A DNA stretch of 42,667 nt from Gammaproteobacteria bacterium (GCA_003247835.1 QJYB01000086.1:1-42667); one strand, 5' to 3'; positions 7,947-15,832 are shown, counted from the stretch's first letter. The notes: generated by a model from the sequence alone, not told the origin. Translations and numbers: made by a program.

Positions 7947-10436
7947 ATGCAAGACCCCGGCGCCTGGGCCATCCACCTTTCGGATCCACTCTGCACCGAT
8001 GCCACCGTCACCGGCGGCAAGGCAGCCACGCTTGCCTGGCTACACGCCGAAGGCCTGCCGGTTCCTGACGCCTTCGTCGTGCCCGTGGCCGTTTTCACAA
8101 CGCACTGTCCGGATGCCACACCGGAGCGGCGTCCGCCCCGCCCGACCGCCAGCCCGGAGCTGCGTGCGGCGCTGAAAAAGGTCTGCACGGCCCTGTGCGA
8201 CGATCCCGAGGACCGCCTTGCGGTCCGCAGCTCGGCCATCGGCGAAGATGGCGAGACCGCCAGCTTCGCGGGCGCGCACGCCACCTACTACTACGTCGAC
8301 CCCTGGAACATCGAGAAATCCGTGGTGGATTGCTGGCTGTCACTGTGGTCCGAGACTGCCCAGGCCTATCGCCGTTCACGGTCCTCCGGAACCGGGTTCG
8401 CCATGGCCGTCATCATTCAGCGGATGGTGCAGTCGGAACGCTCCGGCGTCTGTTTCACCCGGGACCCCACCGGGGGCTACCCCGACTGCGCGGTCCTGGA
8501 ATCCTGCTGGGGTCTGGGTGCTGCGCTGGTGGACGGTCGGGTGACGCCCGACCGCTTCCTGTTGGATCCCGAAGGGCGTATCGCGGAACGCAGGATTGCC
8601 CGGAAGCGTCTCAAGGTGGCGGAAGGGCTGCGCGACCCCAGCGATCATCGACTGGAACCCGTACCCCTCAGGCTTCAGAGCGAAGCCTCCGTCACGGATA
8701 TCGAAGCGGGCCAGATCGTTTCCATGGCACGCAGAATCGCCGGGCTCGCAGGCGCCGATCAGGACATGGAGTGGGCGATCGACGGCGACGAGCTCTTCGT
8801 GCTGCAGAGCCGTCCCCTGACGACGACCGCACCGGTAGCACCACCTGCGGTCGACGGGCGCTGGGTACTGTTCAAACCCACGGCTGAGAACTTCTCGGAA
8901 CCATTCACGCCGATGACCGTCGACCTGCTCCGTCGCGTGCTGCCGCCGTTCGGTCGGTTCATTCACGGTCGCTATTACGTGAACCCGGATCTGATGGCCA
9001 TGCTGCTGCCCTGGTCACTGGATGACGACACGCTCACCGAGCTGCTGATGATGCGCCCTCTCTCCCACGACCTGCCCCTCGACGGTCGGCGGATACTGCG
9101 CATGAGCGTGCTCCTCGGCATCGGCTATCTGTGCGCAGGTGCCACCTGGCACCGCACCGCCCGCATTGCGCTCGACTCTCTGGGAGCGTTCGAAGAGCGC
9201 TGTCAACGCGTAGTGGAAGATCCGGATCTGGATCCGCTCCGCGCGCTGGTACGGCTCATCGTCAACGATCGCCCCTTTCGACCGCTGAGCGAGAACGCCG
9301 TCCTCGCAAACCTCGCGTCCGTACGCTATTTCGTGCTGATCGAGGTACTGACAGGGCTGCTGCGAAGATTCGCGCCGGGGTTCGATGAGACCAAGCTGTC
9401 GCTGCTGGTCTCCGGTGGCGACGCCATGCTCTCTCAGCAGATGGTCGAGGGCATCCGCACGCTGGCCGAGGTCGCCAGGTCGGACGAGGACCTGAATCGG
9501 GCGCTGCAGGCGGACACCGTCGATCTTCAGAACACCGTCCTCAAGCTCGGCGAGTACCACCCGTTCGCCATCGCGCTCGAGCGGTTCATGCAGCGCTTCG
9601 GTCATCGTGGTGTACGCGAGCTCGATCTCATGGCGCCTCGCTGGCGGGAAGACAACACGTCCGTTCTCGCCATGGTCCGCAACTTCCTGAGGCTGGACGG
9701 CAGTCCTCGTACCGACAGCTACGGACTGCGGCTCGCTGCAGAGGACGAACTGCACCAGGCACTTCCGAGTCGCTGGCAGCGACGTCTGATCGATACGCTG
9801 ATCGGTCGCATCCGCTACTACGTGACGCTGCGTGAGAACTCCCGTCATTATCACACCATGGCGTTCGCCGCCGTCCGCTCGAAGCTGAAACAGCTCGAGC
9901 AGAACCTCATTAATGCAGGGCGCCTGCACTGTGACGACGACATCTTCTTTCTGGAGTATCCGGAAACCCTGGAGCTCGCGGCCGGGCAGCTCGAGTGGCT
10001 CGATGTGGAGCCACGAATCCGTTCACGACGAATTCAGCATCAGGAACTCAGCAGGCTGCGCCCTCCCGAATCGTTCAACATGCTCACACACGTCGTACGG
10101 CCCGTGCAGGAGGGAAACATCCTCAGCGGAGACTGCGCCTGCCCCGGTGTGGCCACGGGTACTGCCCGTGTCATTCATGACCCTACCATTGCCGCAGAGA
10201 TGTCGAACGGCGACATCCTGGTCGCACCCTACACGGATCCCGCCTGGACACCGCTGTTTCCCGGGGCGGCAGCGATCATCGTCGAGGTCGGCAGCTATCT
10301 CTCCCACGCCGGCACGGTGGCCCGGGAGTATCAGGTGCCCTGCCTGGTGGACGTGCAGGACTGCACGCGCAGGATCCGTTCCGGACAACGACTCAAGGTG
10401 AATGCAACCGAGGGTTGGGTGGAGATCGTGTCGTGA
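7947..10436 (+). CDS. PEP-synthase-like dikinase, rifampicin phosphotransferase (RPH) type
   Basis: This 829-residue protein has the three-part layout of phosphoenolpyruvate synthases and rifampicin phosphotransferases. The N-terminal ATP-binding region (about 20-300) shows VTGGKAATLAWLHAEGLPVP, VRSSAIGEDGETASFAGAH, RSGVCFTRDPTGGYP and MEWAIDGDELFVLQSRPLT. A long middle region (about 310-700) holds the acceptor site in RPH enzymes and is not diagnostic here. A C-terminal phosphohistidine swivel domain (about 725-829) carries SYLSHAGTVAREYQVPCLVD; His787 is the expected phospho-carrier. In RPH, ATP phosphorylates this histidine and then a drug hydroxyl, giving AMP and Pi. The PEP synthase signature GGxTxHAA and its C-terminal PEP-binding barrel are absent, so true PEP synthase is unlikely. 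An upstream TTG at 7911 would add 12 residues. The neighbouring efflux pump fits a defence role, but rifampicin itself is not shown to be the substrate. Confidence 0.8.
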   Translation: MQDPGAWAIHLSDPLCTDATVTGGKAATLAWLHAEGLPVPDAFVVPVAVFTTHCPDATPERRPPRPTASPELRAALKKVCTALCDDPEDRLAVRSSAIGEDGETASFAGAHATYYYVDPWNIEKSVVDCWLSLWSETAQAYRRSRSSGTGFAMAVIIQRMVQSERSGVCFTRDPTGGYPDCAVLESCWGLGAALVDGRVTPDRFLLDPEGRIAERRIARKRLKVAEGLRDPSDHRLEPVPLRLQSEASVTDIEAGQIVSMARRIAGLAGADQDMEWAIDGDELFVLQSRPLTTTAPVAPPAVDGRWVLFKPTAENFSEPFTPMTVDLLRRVLPPFGRFIHGRYYVNPDLMAMLLPWSLDDDTLTELLMMRPLSHDLPLDGRRILRMSVLLGIGYLCAGATWHRTARIALDSLGAFEERCQRVVEDPDLDPLRALVRLIVNDRPFRPLSENAVLANLASVRYFVLIEVLTGLLRRFAPGFDETKLSLLVSGGDAMLSQQMVEGIRTLAEVARSDEDLNRALQADTVDLQNTVLKLGEYHPFAIALERFMQRFGHRGVRELDLMAPRWREDNTSVLAMVRNFLRLDGSPRTDSYGLRLAAEDELHQALPSRWQRRLIDTLIGRIRYYVTLRENSRHYHTMAFAAVRSKLKQLEQNLINAGRLHCDDDIFFLEYPETLELAAGQLEWLDVEPRIRSRRIQHQELSRLRPPESFNMLTHVVRPVQEGNILSGDCACPGVATGTARVIHDPTIAAEMSNGDILVAPYTDPAWTPLFPGAAAIIVEVGSYLSHAGTVAREYQVPCLVDVQDCTRRIRSGQRLKVNATEGWVEIVS

Positions 10437-10711
10437 TCGGCGCGCTCGTCTTCGTGCTCGCCCTGCCACTTTCCGTCTACCTGATCGCCGGTGCTCTGTC
10501 TCTGATCGACGGACCCAACCGGGTCCATGCATTGGTCGATTTCACACTGCGCCTCGGTTTCTGTGCTCTGTTCGTCGCGCTCACTCCGGTAGAGAGCAGG
10601 ATCTGGATCGGTATCGCATTCCTGATCGTGCTGGTGCTTCATGCCGCAACGGCCGCGGCTGCCCGCTACGCCATCCGCAGCGGACGCTGGCCGACCGACA
10701 GGATCGATTGA
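10433..10711 (+). CDS. small three-helix membrane protein, unknown function
   Basis: This 92-residue protein has three hydrophobic segments (about 2-24, 34-51 and 56-78) and a short charged C-terminus ending in RWPTDRID. I do not recognise a family; size and topology resemble MrpF-like subunits, but I see no convincing sequence signature. The GTG at 10433 overlaps the TGA of the preceding dikinase (GTGA), and GGAG lies eight bases before it, which supports this start over a TTG at 10415 that has no ribosome site. The overlap implies translational coupling with the RPH-like enzyme and a possible shared role, for example at the membrane. Confidence 0.7.
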   Translation: MIGALVFVLALPLSVYLIAGALSLIDGPNRVHALVDFTLRLGFCALFVALTPVESRIWIGIAFLIVLVLHAATAAAARYAIRSGRWPTDRID

Positions 10712-10724
10712 GCTTCGTCCCCTG

Positions 10725-10782
10725 AAAAAAAGAACCCCGGCGACACGGGATTGGGGAGGGGAGGGGAGTATGTCGCCGGGGT
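10725..10782 (-). terminator. intrinsic terminator with a 25-base C-rich loop
   Basis: On the minus strand a perfect 12-bp stem, ACCCCGGCGACA (10782 down to 10771) pairing with TGTCGCCGGGGT (10745 down to 10734), is followed by TC and seven T residues (10731-10725). The 25-base loop reads, on the minus strand, TACTCCCCTCCCCTCCCC followed by AATCCCG. The plus strand has no T-run after the stem. This ends leftward transcription, either from the alpha/beta hydrolase gene, whose stop is about 180 bases upstream, or from a separate small RNA. Confidence 0.8.
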
Positions 10783-10878
10783 GCTTAAACTTCAGCTCGC
10801 GGTTTTCAGTCCGCTGCTGTCTTGTACGTGCTGGAGAGGTCGGTCCGTCTGATTTTCTCGCTGTTTCTCCCGCCTTCC
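10725..10878 (-). ncRNA. candidate small RNA with C-rich terminator loop
   Basis: The 249-base spacer 10712-10960 has no convincing coding region. On the minus strand it shows an extended -10 box (TGCTATAAA), then about 154 bases with a 5' CTTCCGGAAG palindrome, a GCGG-ACTGAAAA-CCGC stem-loop (10814 down to 10799), and the strong terminator at 10782-10725. The terminator loop contains three CUCCCC-like units. Those can pair with G-rich Shine-Dalgarno sequences, as in C-rich-loop sRNAs of other bacteria. Ends are inferred, not observed. The alternative is that this is only the 3' untranslated region of the hydrolase mRNA, in which case it could still be processed into an RNA. Confidence 0.38.
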
Positions 10879-10884
10879 GGAAGA

Positions 10885-10913
10885 TTTATAGCAAATCTCC
10901 CGCTCTGTCTGAC
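10885..10913 (-). promoter_or_regulatory. possible sigma70 promoter for the candidate small RNA
   Basis: On the minus strand TATAAA (10890-10885) is preceded by TGC, giving an extended -10 element. A poor -35 (GTCAGA, 3 of 6 consensus bases) lies 17 bases upstream. The start would be near 10878. The -10 is good and the -35 weak, so confidence is modest. Confidence 0.3.
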
Positions 10914-10960
10914 TCTTTGTCCGATGATCGGCGTAAGAGTTCCGACGAACGTAAAAAAAA

Positions 10961-11758
10961 TCAGAGCGTCTCTTTAAGCCATTGAATTACAAAGGGATAT
11001 GCCGATCTGTCCTGAACCAGAAACAGGTGTCCACCTTCGAAGAACTCGAGTCGCGCCGCTGGGATCCGCTCGGCCATCGCGACCATGTTGGCCATCGGTG
11101 CGATACCGTCGTACCGGCCACCGACAAGCAGCACCGGCAGATCGATGCCCGGCAGCCTCTCCCAGGTGTCGTGTCCGGATCTCGCCTCTAGCTGCCGTCG
11201 GCCGCCCGCTTCGTCTCTGTCCGTCCGGCGGGCCTCCCTGGCAATCCGCACCAGGTTGCTCCAGCGGTCCGGATTGGCACTCCGCCACTGCGAATCGCGG
11301 CGTGTATCCGACAGCACGAGCTGATGCTCGATACGATCGGGCTCCGACAACGCCTCGAGTTCCTGGAGTGGATAGGATGCCCCGCCCGCACCACCGGCAC
11401 TGGTGCAGGCAAGCACTAGGGCGCTGACACGCTCCGGATGACACAGTGCGAGCTCCTGCGCCACCATGCCGCCGAACGAAACGCCCATGACCGGCACCCG
11501 ATCCCAGCCGAGCTCGCTCAGCACCCCGGCCGCGTCGTCGGCGTAGTCGCGCATCCGGTACTCGGCCTCCGGCTTGTCCGTCTGACCCAGCCCACGCTGA
11601 TCGAAAGCGAGCACTTCGAACGCATCCGGCAGTGGTCCGTCGAAAACGTTGGGGCGGTTCCTGAGGTCTCCACCGGTACCGCTGATGAAGAGCAGCTTCT
11701 GTCCGCTGCCGCGGAGCTCATAGTAGATCCGGATTCCATTGGCATGAACGAACGGCAC
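10961..11758 (-). CDS. alpha/beta fold hydrolase
   Basis: A 265-residue serine hydrolase of the alpha/beta fold. The nucleophile elbow is GVSFGGM (Ser94), with Asp217 in GRYDGIAP and His244 in EGGHLF completing a convincing triad. GTGGDLRN (27-34) forms the oxyanion region and FDQRGLGQTDKP is the usual strand-4 motif. The pattern resembles 3-oxoadipate enol-lactonase-like hydrolases, but the substrate is not determined. The reading frame is open well upstream, yet that part looks non-coding. The GTG at 11758-11756 is preceded by AGGGGAGG with a 7-base gap, which fixes the start. The stop codon runs straight into eight T residues (minus strand), with a weak AGAG-ACG-CTCT stem just before. It is divergent from the luciferase-like oxidoreductase, 95 bases away. 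Confidence 0.88.
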   Translation of the reverse strand: MPFVHANGIRIYYELRGSGQKLLFISGTGGDLRNRPNVFDGPLPDAFEVLAFDQRGLGQTDKPEAEYRMRDYADDAAGVLSELGWDRVPVMGVSFGGMVAQELALCHPERVSALVLACTSAGGAGGASYPLQELEALSEPDRIEHQLVLSDTRRDSQWRSANPDRWSNLVRIAREARRTDRDEAGGRRQLEARSGHDTWERLPGIDLPVLLVGGRYDGIAPMANMVAMAERIPAARLEFFEGGHLFLVQDRSAYPFVIQWLKETL

Positions 11759-11853
11759 CGCAACGCCTCCCCTGCGTTTCAGGACCTCTGCCTTTCCAAT
11801 GCCGCGACCCGCACGGTATGCTCCACGGCCCGGCAATGCGGCGAGAGGGGCTG

Positions 11854-12801
11854 ATGAGTATCTCACTGGGTGTGCACGTGGGCCAACAGAACATGCCCAT
11901 GGACGAGATGCGTGCACTGTGGCGGAAGCTCGACACCAGTGGTGTCGACTGGATCTCCGCGTGGGATCACTTCTACGAGGCACCACCGAAGGGTGGGACC
12001 GAGCCGCACTTCGAGGCGCTCACCACGCTTGGCGCCCTGGCTGCGGAAACCCGTCAGGCACGCATCGGCTGCCTGGTCTTCTACATCGGCTACCGCAATC
12101 CCGCACTGCTCGCGAAGGCGGCCACCACCCTGGACCATATCAGCGGCGGTCGTTTCGAGCTCGGTATCGGCGCCGGCTGGCACATCTGGGAAGCGAGCGC
12201 CTACGGTTATCCGTTCCCGGACATCGGTACCCGCCTCGACATGCTGGAGGAAGCAGCGCAGATCATTCGCCGCATGCTCACCCAGGAACGCACCACCTTT
12301 TCCGGCATTCACTACCAGGTGGACGACGCGAGCTGCCTGCCGAAGCCGATCCAGGAACGGTTGCCGATCTGGATCGGCGGAGTGGGCGAAAAACGCACCC
12401 TGAAGATCGTCGCCGACCACGCCGACGGCTGGAACGCCGCCTATCTGTCACCGGAAGAATTCTCCCGCGTCAACGAGGTCCTCAATCAGTGGTGCGAAGA
12501 CGAGGGACGGGATCCCGCCTCGCTCAAACGCGCCGCGAACGTCATGTTCAATCTCGGTCTGAACGAGGTGGATCTGGCCCGGCAGCGTGAGCTGCTGCAG
12601 CGTGACTGGGGCGCCATGGCGGAACGGACGGCTGCAGGCGCGCTGCTGTGCACGCCGGACCAGGCCGTAGCGCGCATTCTCGAGTACGTGGAAGCCGGGG
12701 CGGATGAAGTCAACATTGCGCTGCGCGCTCCCTGGCACGCCGAGGCCCTGGATGCCTACCTGACCGACGTCATGCCCCGGGTCCGCACCGAGGTCGGCTG
12801 A
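11854..12801 (+). CDS. LLM class flavin-dependent oxidoreductase (luciferase-like)
   Basis: A 315-residue (beta/alpha)8-barrel oxidoreductase of the luciferase-like superfamily, using F420 or reduced FMN. Family features include WISAWDHFYEAP near residues 33-44, a conserved HISGGRFELGIGAGWH segment (about 98-113), then PIWIGGVGEKRTLKIVADHAD (split over about 169-189) and a C-terminal TPDQAVARILEYVEAGADEV element. The sequence looks most like the F420-dependent group, but the cofactor cannot be decided from sequence alone, and F420 is restricted in Proteobacteria. The ATG at 11854 follows GAGAGGGG; an upstream in-frame ATG at 11818 lacks a ribosome site. It is transcribed away from the hydrolase and converges on the CitE-like gene with 9 bases between stops. 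Confidence 0.88.
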   Translation: MSISLGVHVGQQNMPMDEMRALWRKLDTSGVDWISAWDHFYEAPPKGGTEPHFEALTTLGALAAETRQARIGCLVFYIGYRNPALLAKAATTLDHISGGRFELGIGAGWHIWEASAYGYPFPDIGTRLDMLEEAAQIIRRMLTQERTTFSGIHYQVDDASCLPKPIQERLPIWIGGVGEKRTLKIVADHADGWNAAYLSPEEFSRVNEVLNQWCEDEGRDPASLKRAANVMFNLGLNEVDLARQRELLQRDWGAMAERTAAGALLCTPDQAVARILEYVEAGADEVNIALRAPWHAEALDAYLTDVMPRVRTEVG

Positions 12802-12810
12802 GCAGAGCGG

Positions 12811-13680
12811 TCAGCGGCTCGCCAGCGCCCTGGCGAACGCGAGCACCCGTTCCGCTTCCGCCGCGTGCAGGTTCTCGATCAGCCGGCCATCGAGCTCGGC
12901 GACGCCTTTGCCAGCCGATTTTGCCGCCTCCCAGGCAGCCAGCACGGCCCTGGCATCGGCCACCGCCGCCTCGTCATAACCGAACACCGCATTGGCCACG
13001 TCGACCTGGGTCGGGTGAATGAGTGTCTTGCCGTCGAACCCCATGGCCCTGCCCTGCTCGCAGATGACGCGGAAACCGTCGAGGTTCCGGAAATCCAGGT
13101 GCACGCCATCGAGTATGTCCAGACCCGTGGATCTGGACGCCAGCACGCAGTACTGGAGCGCGTAGGCCAGATTGTCACGTGCGGGTGTGTGGGTGGCACG
13201 CAGCTCCTTGACCAGATCGCTGGTGCCCATCACCAGACAGGCTGTGCGGGTCGACGCCATCGCGATTTCCCGCACGTCCAGGACCGCACGCGGGGTTTCT
13301 ATCATGAGCCACAGCGGCATCGAGCCACCGCCGGCCAGGTTCACGGCTTCCTCGATCTGAGCGACCTGAGCGGCTGACTCGACCTTGGGAAAGAGCAACG
13401 CATCGACCGGCAGCGTCGCTGACAGTGCCACGTCGTCCCCACCCCAGGGGGTGTCCAGACCGTTGACTCGGACGATCAGCTCCCGGTGTCCATAGCCGCC
13501 GCTGCGGACCATGGCAGCAACCTTGTTACGCGCTTCCTCTTTCGCGCCCGCAGCGACCGCGTCTTCGAGATCGAAGATGATGGCATCACAGTCGATGGAG
13601 AGCGCCTTCTCCATGGCCCGTTCGTTGGCACCCGGCATGTAGAGCACCGAACGACGCGGTCTGGGTCCGTCTGCGGTCAT
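12811..13680 (-). CDS. HpcH/HpaI aldolase / CitE-like CoA ester lyase
   Basis: A 289-residue TIM-barrel lyase of the CitE / malyl-CoA lyase group, which cleaves or forms C-C bonds of 3-hydroxyacyl-CoA esters with Mg2+. Characteristic segments are RRSVLYMPGANERAMEKA (9-26), DAIIFDLEDAV (about 32-42, with the metal-site acid), RVNGLDTPWGGDD, FPKVESAAQV, LWLMIETPRAV (metal-binding Glu) and DGKTLIHPTQVDVAN. Length fits stand-alone CitE-like proteins rather than the citrate lyase complex, and no CitD or CitF genes are near. Possible substrates include malyl-CoA, methylmalyl-CoA or citramalyl-CoA; the sequence does not decide. The ATG at 13680 begins the protein at a point typical for the family. 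Confidence 0.88.
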   Translation of the reverse strand: MTADGPRPRRSVLYMPGANERAMEKALSIDCDAIIFDLEDAVAAGAKEEARNKVAAMVRSGGYGHRELIVRVNGLDTPWGGDDVALSATLPVDALLFPKVESAAQVAQIEEAVNLAGGGSMPLWLMIETPRAVLDVREIAMASTRTACLVMGTSDLVKELRATHTPARDNLAYALQYCVLASRSTGLDILDGVHLDFRNLDGFRVICEQGRAMGFDGKTLIHPTQVDVANAVFGYDEAAVADARAVLAAWEAAKSAGKGVAELDGRLIENLHAAEAERVLAFARALASR

Positions 13681-13716
13681 GGAAGCGTTAGGCGGGCTGC
13701 GCTGCAGTCCGCGGGG

Positions 13717-14136
13717 TCAGCGGCTGGGGCGGATGTGACTCGGCACGGAGAAAAATGCGGTCCGGCGCGCCTCACGAGCTTCCAGACACTCCTCCCAGTC
13801 CTTTTTCAACCGGCAGCTGTAATCGGACAGGATGGGCAGCATCACGAACGCCGCAAGGATCCGGCACACGGCAGCCCAGCCGTACTGGGTCGTGTACCAG
13901 TCCGCATCCAGACGCGGCACCGCCAGGAAGAAGATCGCGAAGAAGAAAAACATGGTTCCCGCGGTGGAAATGGCCAGGATCCTGGCGATTCCCCGGGGCA
14001 TCTTCTGAGACAGCGTGATGAACGCGAGGCAGGCGGCAACGGCATAGGGCAGCCATTCGAGCGGATCGGGAAAAACGACGTGCAGGAGCGCCATGACGAC
14101 CAGAACAACACCGATGAACCCGTTGATGTACTGCAT
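13717..14136 (-). CDS. four-helix membrane protein, unknown function
   Basis: A 139-residue protein with four predicted membrane helices (about 5-22, 28-43, 50-72 and 83-105). The third helix carries a run of phenylalanines (TMFFFFAIFFLAV), and a charged cytoplasmic tail (KKDWEECLEAREARR) follows the last helix. I do not recognise a family. The reading frame stays open upstream to an ATG at 14259 that would add a basic, polar 41-residue N-terminus; the shorter start is chosen because it begins just before the first helix and is preceded by AGGGGG about 12 bases away. A promoter-like sequence lies at 14287-14315. It is 36 bases upstream of the CitE-like gene on the same strand, so the two may form one unit. 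Confidence 0.6.
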   Translation of the reverse strand: MQYINGFIGVVLVVMALLHVVFPDPLEWLPYAVAACLAFITLSQKMPRGIARILAISTAGTMFFFFAIFFLAVPRLDADWYTTQYGWAAVCRILAAFVMLPILSDYSCRLKKDWEECLEAREARRTAFFSVPSHIRPSR

Positions 14137-14495
14137 ATAGCCGAACCGCCCCCTTTTGGCTTCTGACCTGGCAACCGACCCGTTCCGACGGCGTCCCTGA
14201 CCGTGCGGGTACTGCTCGGCAGCAATCTTTGCGCTGCTGCTCCACCGCTGCAACGCCATATGTCTTTTTCGTTGCAGCTTATTCGAATAGTCCAAAATCG
14301 TGCCCATACAGTCAACCACTTTGTTACGGTTGGTGACAAATCCCCCACAGGGATACGGTTCTACCCATTTAGACACGGCTCAGGCGCCACGTTCAGTACG
14401 CCAGTGCGCAGATCCAGCAGTCTTCCAGGCTGAATTCAGAGTTTTTATAAGTCATAGTAATTTACAGTGTTTTTATTATTTCCAAATTGAATAAA
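14137..14495. other. 359-base spacer, AT-rich at its right end
   Basis: This stretch separates two minus-strand genes. Its left part could be the leader or an N-terminal extension of the membrane protein at 13717. The middle holds a promoter-like sequence (14287-14315). The right 70 bases (about 14425-14495) are strikingly AT-rich for this genome and lie just after the SDR stop codon. I see no terminator, RNA gene or convincing ORF here. Confidence 0.6.
14287..14315 (-). promoter_or_regulatory. possible sigma70 promoter for the membrane protein gene
   Basis: On the minus strand TTGACT (14315-14310, 5 of 6 consensus bases) is followed after exactly 17 bases by GACTAT (14292-14287, 3 of 6). 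Transcription would start near 14280, leaving a leader of about 145 bases to the preferred ATG at 14136 or about 20 bases to the alternative ATG at 14259. Confidence 0.35.
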
Positions 14496-15290
14496 TCAAC
14501 CGATTCGCGCGGACTGGCCACCATCCACCGGCAGATTCACGCCGGTGATGAATCTGGCCTCGTCGGAGGCGAGAAACAGCGCCGCGTTGGCCACGTCCCA
14601 CGCCGTGCCCATCTGCCGCCCGAGCGGAACCTGCGCGTTCCTGCGGGCGATGAGCTCCGCACGATCGGCCCCGGCCGCCACGTTGCCCTCGATGGCCATG
14701 GGGGTGTTCATCAACCCCGGCATGATCACGTTGGCGCGAATGCCGAAACGCGCGTTCGCGGTGGCAAGTGCATGGGTGTACGCGTTGAGCGCCGCCTTGG
14801 AGGTCTTGTAGGCGACGATCCCCACCGCGCATACGGCGGCGACGGAGGAGATGTTGGTGATCACCCCGGAACCCCGCTCACGCATGCCCGGCAGCGCGTG
14901 CTTGCACAGAAACATGATGGACTTGAGGTTGGTATCGAAAATGGCGTCCCAGACCGCTTCGGTCATGCCCGTGGCACCACCATCGCCCCGGCCGATGCCG
15001 ATGTTGTTGTGCAGCACGTCGATTCGACCGTACCGGCCTTCGGACTGCGCAACGACGTCCTGACAGTCGGCTTCACGGGTGACATCCGCCTCCACGACAC
15101 ACCCAGAGCCACCTTCCCGTTCGATCATGGACAGCGTTTCCCGGGCCGATTCCGCATTCCGGTCGACACAGACGACGGTTGCGCCCTCCTGCGCGAAACG
15201 GATCGCGGTGGCCCGCCCGTTACCGATCGTGTCGCCAGGTGTCTGCCCGGCACCTACCACTACGGCGATCTTGTCACTCAGACGTCCCAT
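14496..15290 (-). CDS. SDR family NAD(P)-dependent oxidoreductase
   Basis: A 264-residue classical short-chain dehydrogenase/reductase. The Rossmann glycine motif is an expanded form, VVVGAGQTPGDTIGNGRA (residues 11-28), with an insertion between the glycines. NNIGIG (about 96-101) replaces the usual NNAG, ISSVAAV carries the catalytic serine, and YKTSKAALNAY has the YxxxK pair. LPVDGGQSARIG is a typical C-terminus. An acidic residue after strand 2 (CVDRNAES) suggests NAD rather than NADP preference, which is inference. Its start overlaps the end of the upstream carboxymuconolactone-decarboxylase-like gene by 13 bases, so both are probably expressed together. The substrate is unknown. Confidence 0.9.
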   Translation of the reverse strand: MGRLSDKIAVVVGAGQTPGDTIGNGRATAIRFAQEGATVVCVDRNAESARETLSMIEREGGSGCVVEADVTREADCQDVVAQSEGRYGRIDVLHNNIGIGRGDGGATGMTEAVWDAIFDTNLKSIMFLCKHALPGMRERGSGVITNISSVAAVCAVGIVAYKTSKAALNAYTHALATANARFGIRANVIMPGLMNTPMAIEGNVAAGADRAELIARRNAQVPLGRQMGTAWDVANAALFLASDEARFITGVNLPVDGGQSARIG

Positions 15291-15832
15291 CCCGGCAATC
15301 CTTCATCGGCCTGTACGCCGAAGCTGTTGAGGGCCATGGAGACCAGGTTGTACTGGCCTATGGTGAATACCAGATCCATCATCTGCTGCGGGTTGAAGTG
15401 CTTCTCGAGCCCCTGCCAGGTCGCGTCGCTGACGAAGGCGTCCTCATGAAGCTCGTCCGTCGCCTTGAGCAGCAGCCGGTCGAGATCGGAGAGCCCAGGG
15501 GTGTCGGGTCCGGTCCTGCAGCTTCTGATTTCCTTGTCGCTCATCCCCGCCGCGCGCGCGATCAGCACGTGCTGACCCCATTCGTATCCGGACTGGCAGA
15601 GATAGCCGATCCGCAGAATGACCAGTTCCCGTTCCCGGATGTCGAGCGTCGACTTGCCGAGCACATGATTGGCGAACACCATCCAGCGCCTTGCCAGATC
15701 AGGGTGATTCGCCATGGTCTTGAAAATGTTGAAGACGTTTCCTCGGGCCACGAACGGCTCGAGCAGCGCTTTCTGCTCGTCGTTCCACTCGCTCTCGTCG
15801 AGCGCCGGGATTCTCGGTTCCGAAAGCCTCAT
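15278..15832 (-). CDS. carboxymuconolactone decarboxylase family protein
   Basis: A 184-residue all-helical protein of the CMD/AhpD-like fold. The core reads ERELVILRIGYLCQSGYEWG (about 74-93) followed by QHVLIARAAGMSD, the usual E-W-x-x-H arrangement. It lacks the CxxC redox pair of AhpD peroxidase, so it is not an AhpD; a role in ring-cleavage product or 4-carboxymuconolactone-like chemistry is possible but not shown. The start at 15832 (MRLSEPRIP) is preceded by AAGGGGGGA at a good distance; a longer reading to 15868 has no such site. It overlaps the downstream SDR by 13 bases, and the two are likely to act on related substrates. It is divergent from the crotonase gene. Confidence 0.88.
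   Translation of the reverse strand: MRLSEPRIPALDESEWNDEQKALLEPFVARGNVFNIFKTMANHPDLARRWMVFANHVLGKSTLDIRERELVILRIGYLCQSGYEWGQHVLIARAAGMSDKEIRSCRTGPDTPGLSDLDRLLLKATDELHEDAFVSDATWQGLEKHFNPQQMMDLVFTIGQYNLVSMALNSFGVQADEGLPGWDV

Noticed and set aside
10770..10985. 71-codon ORF with a very G-rich upstream sequence resembling a strong ribosome site
   Set aside because: The G-runs are the loop of a hairpin that is better explained as a minus-strand terminator. The ORF runs into the end of the hydrolase gene and its product (Cys- and Ser-rich, no domain) looks random.
14137..14376. Long N-terminal extension (80 residues) of the membrane protein at 13717
   Set aside because: The extension passes through a promoter-like sequence with correct 17-base spacing and shows no membrane or domain character. 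The intermediate ATG at 14259 is kept as a lesser alternative.
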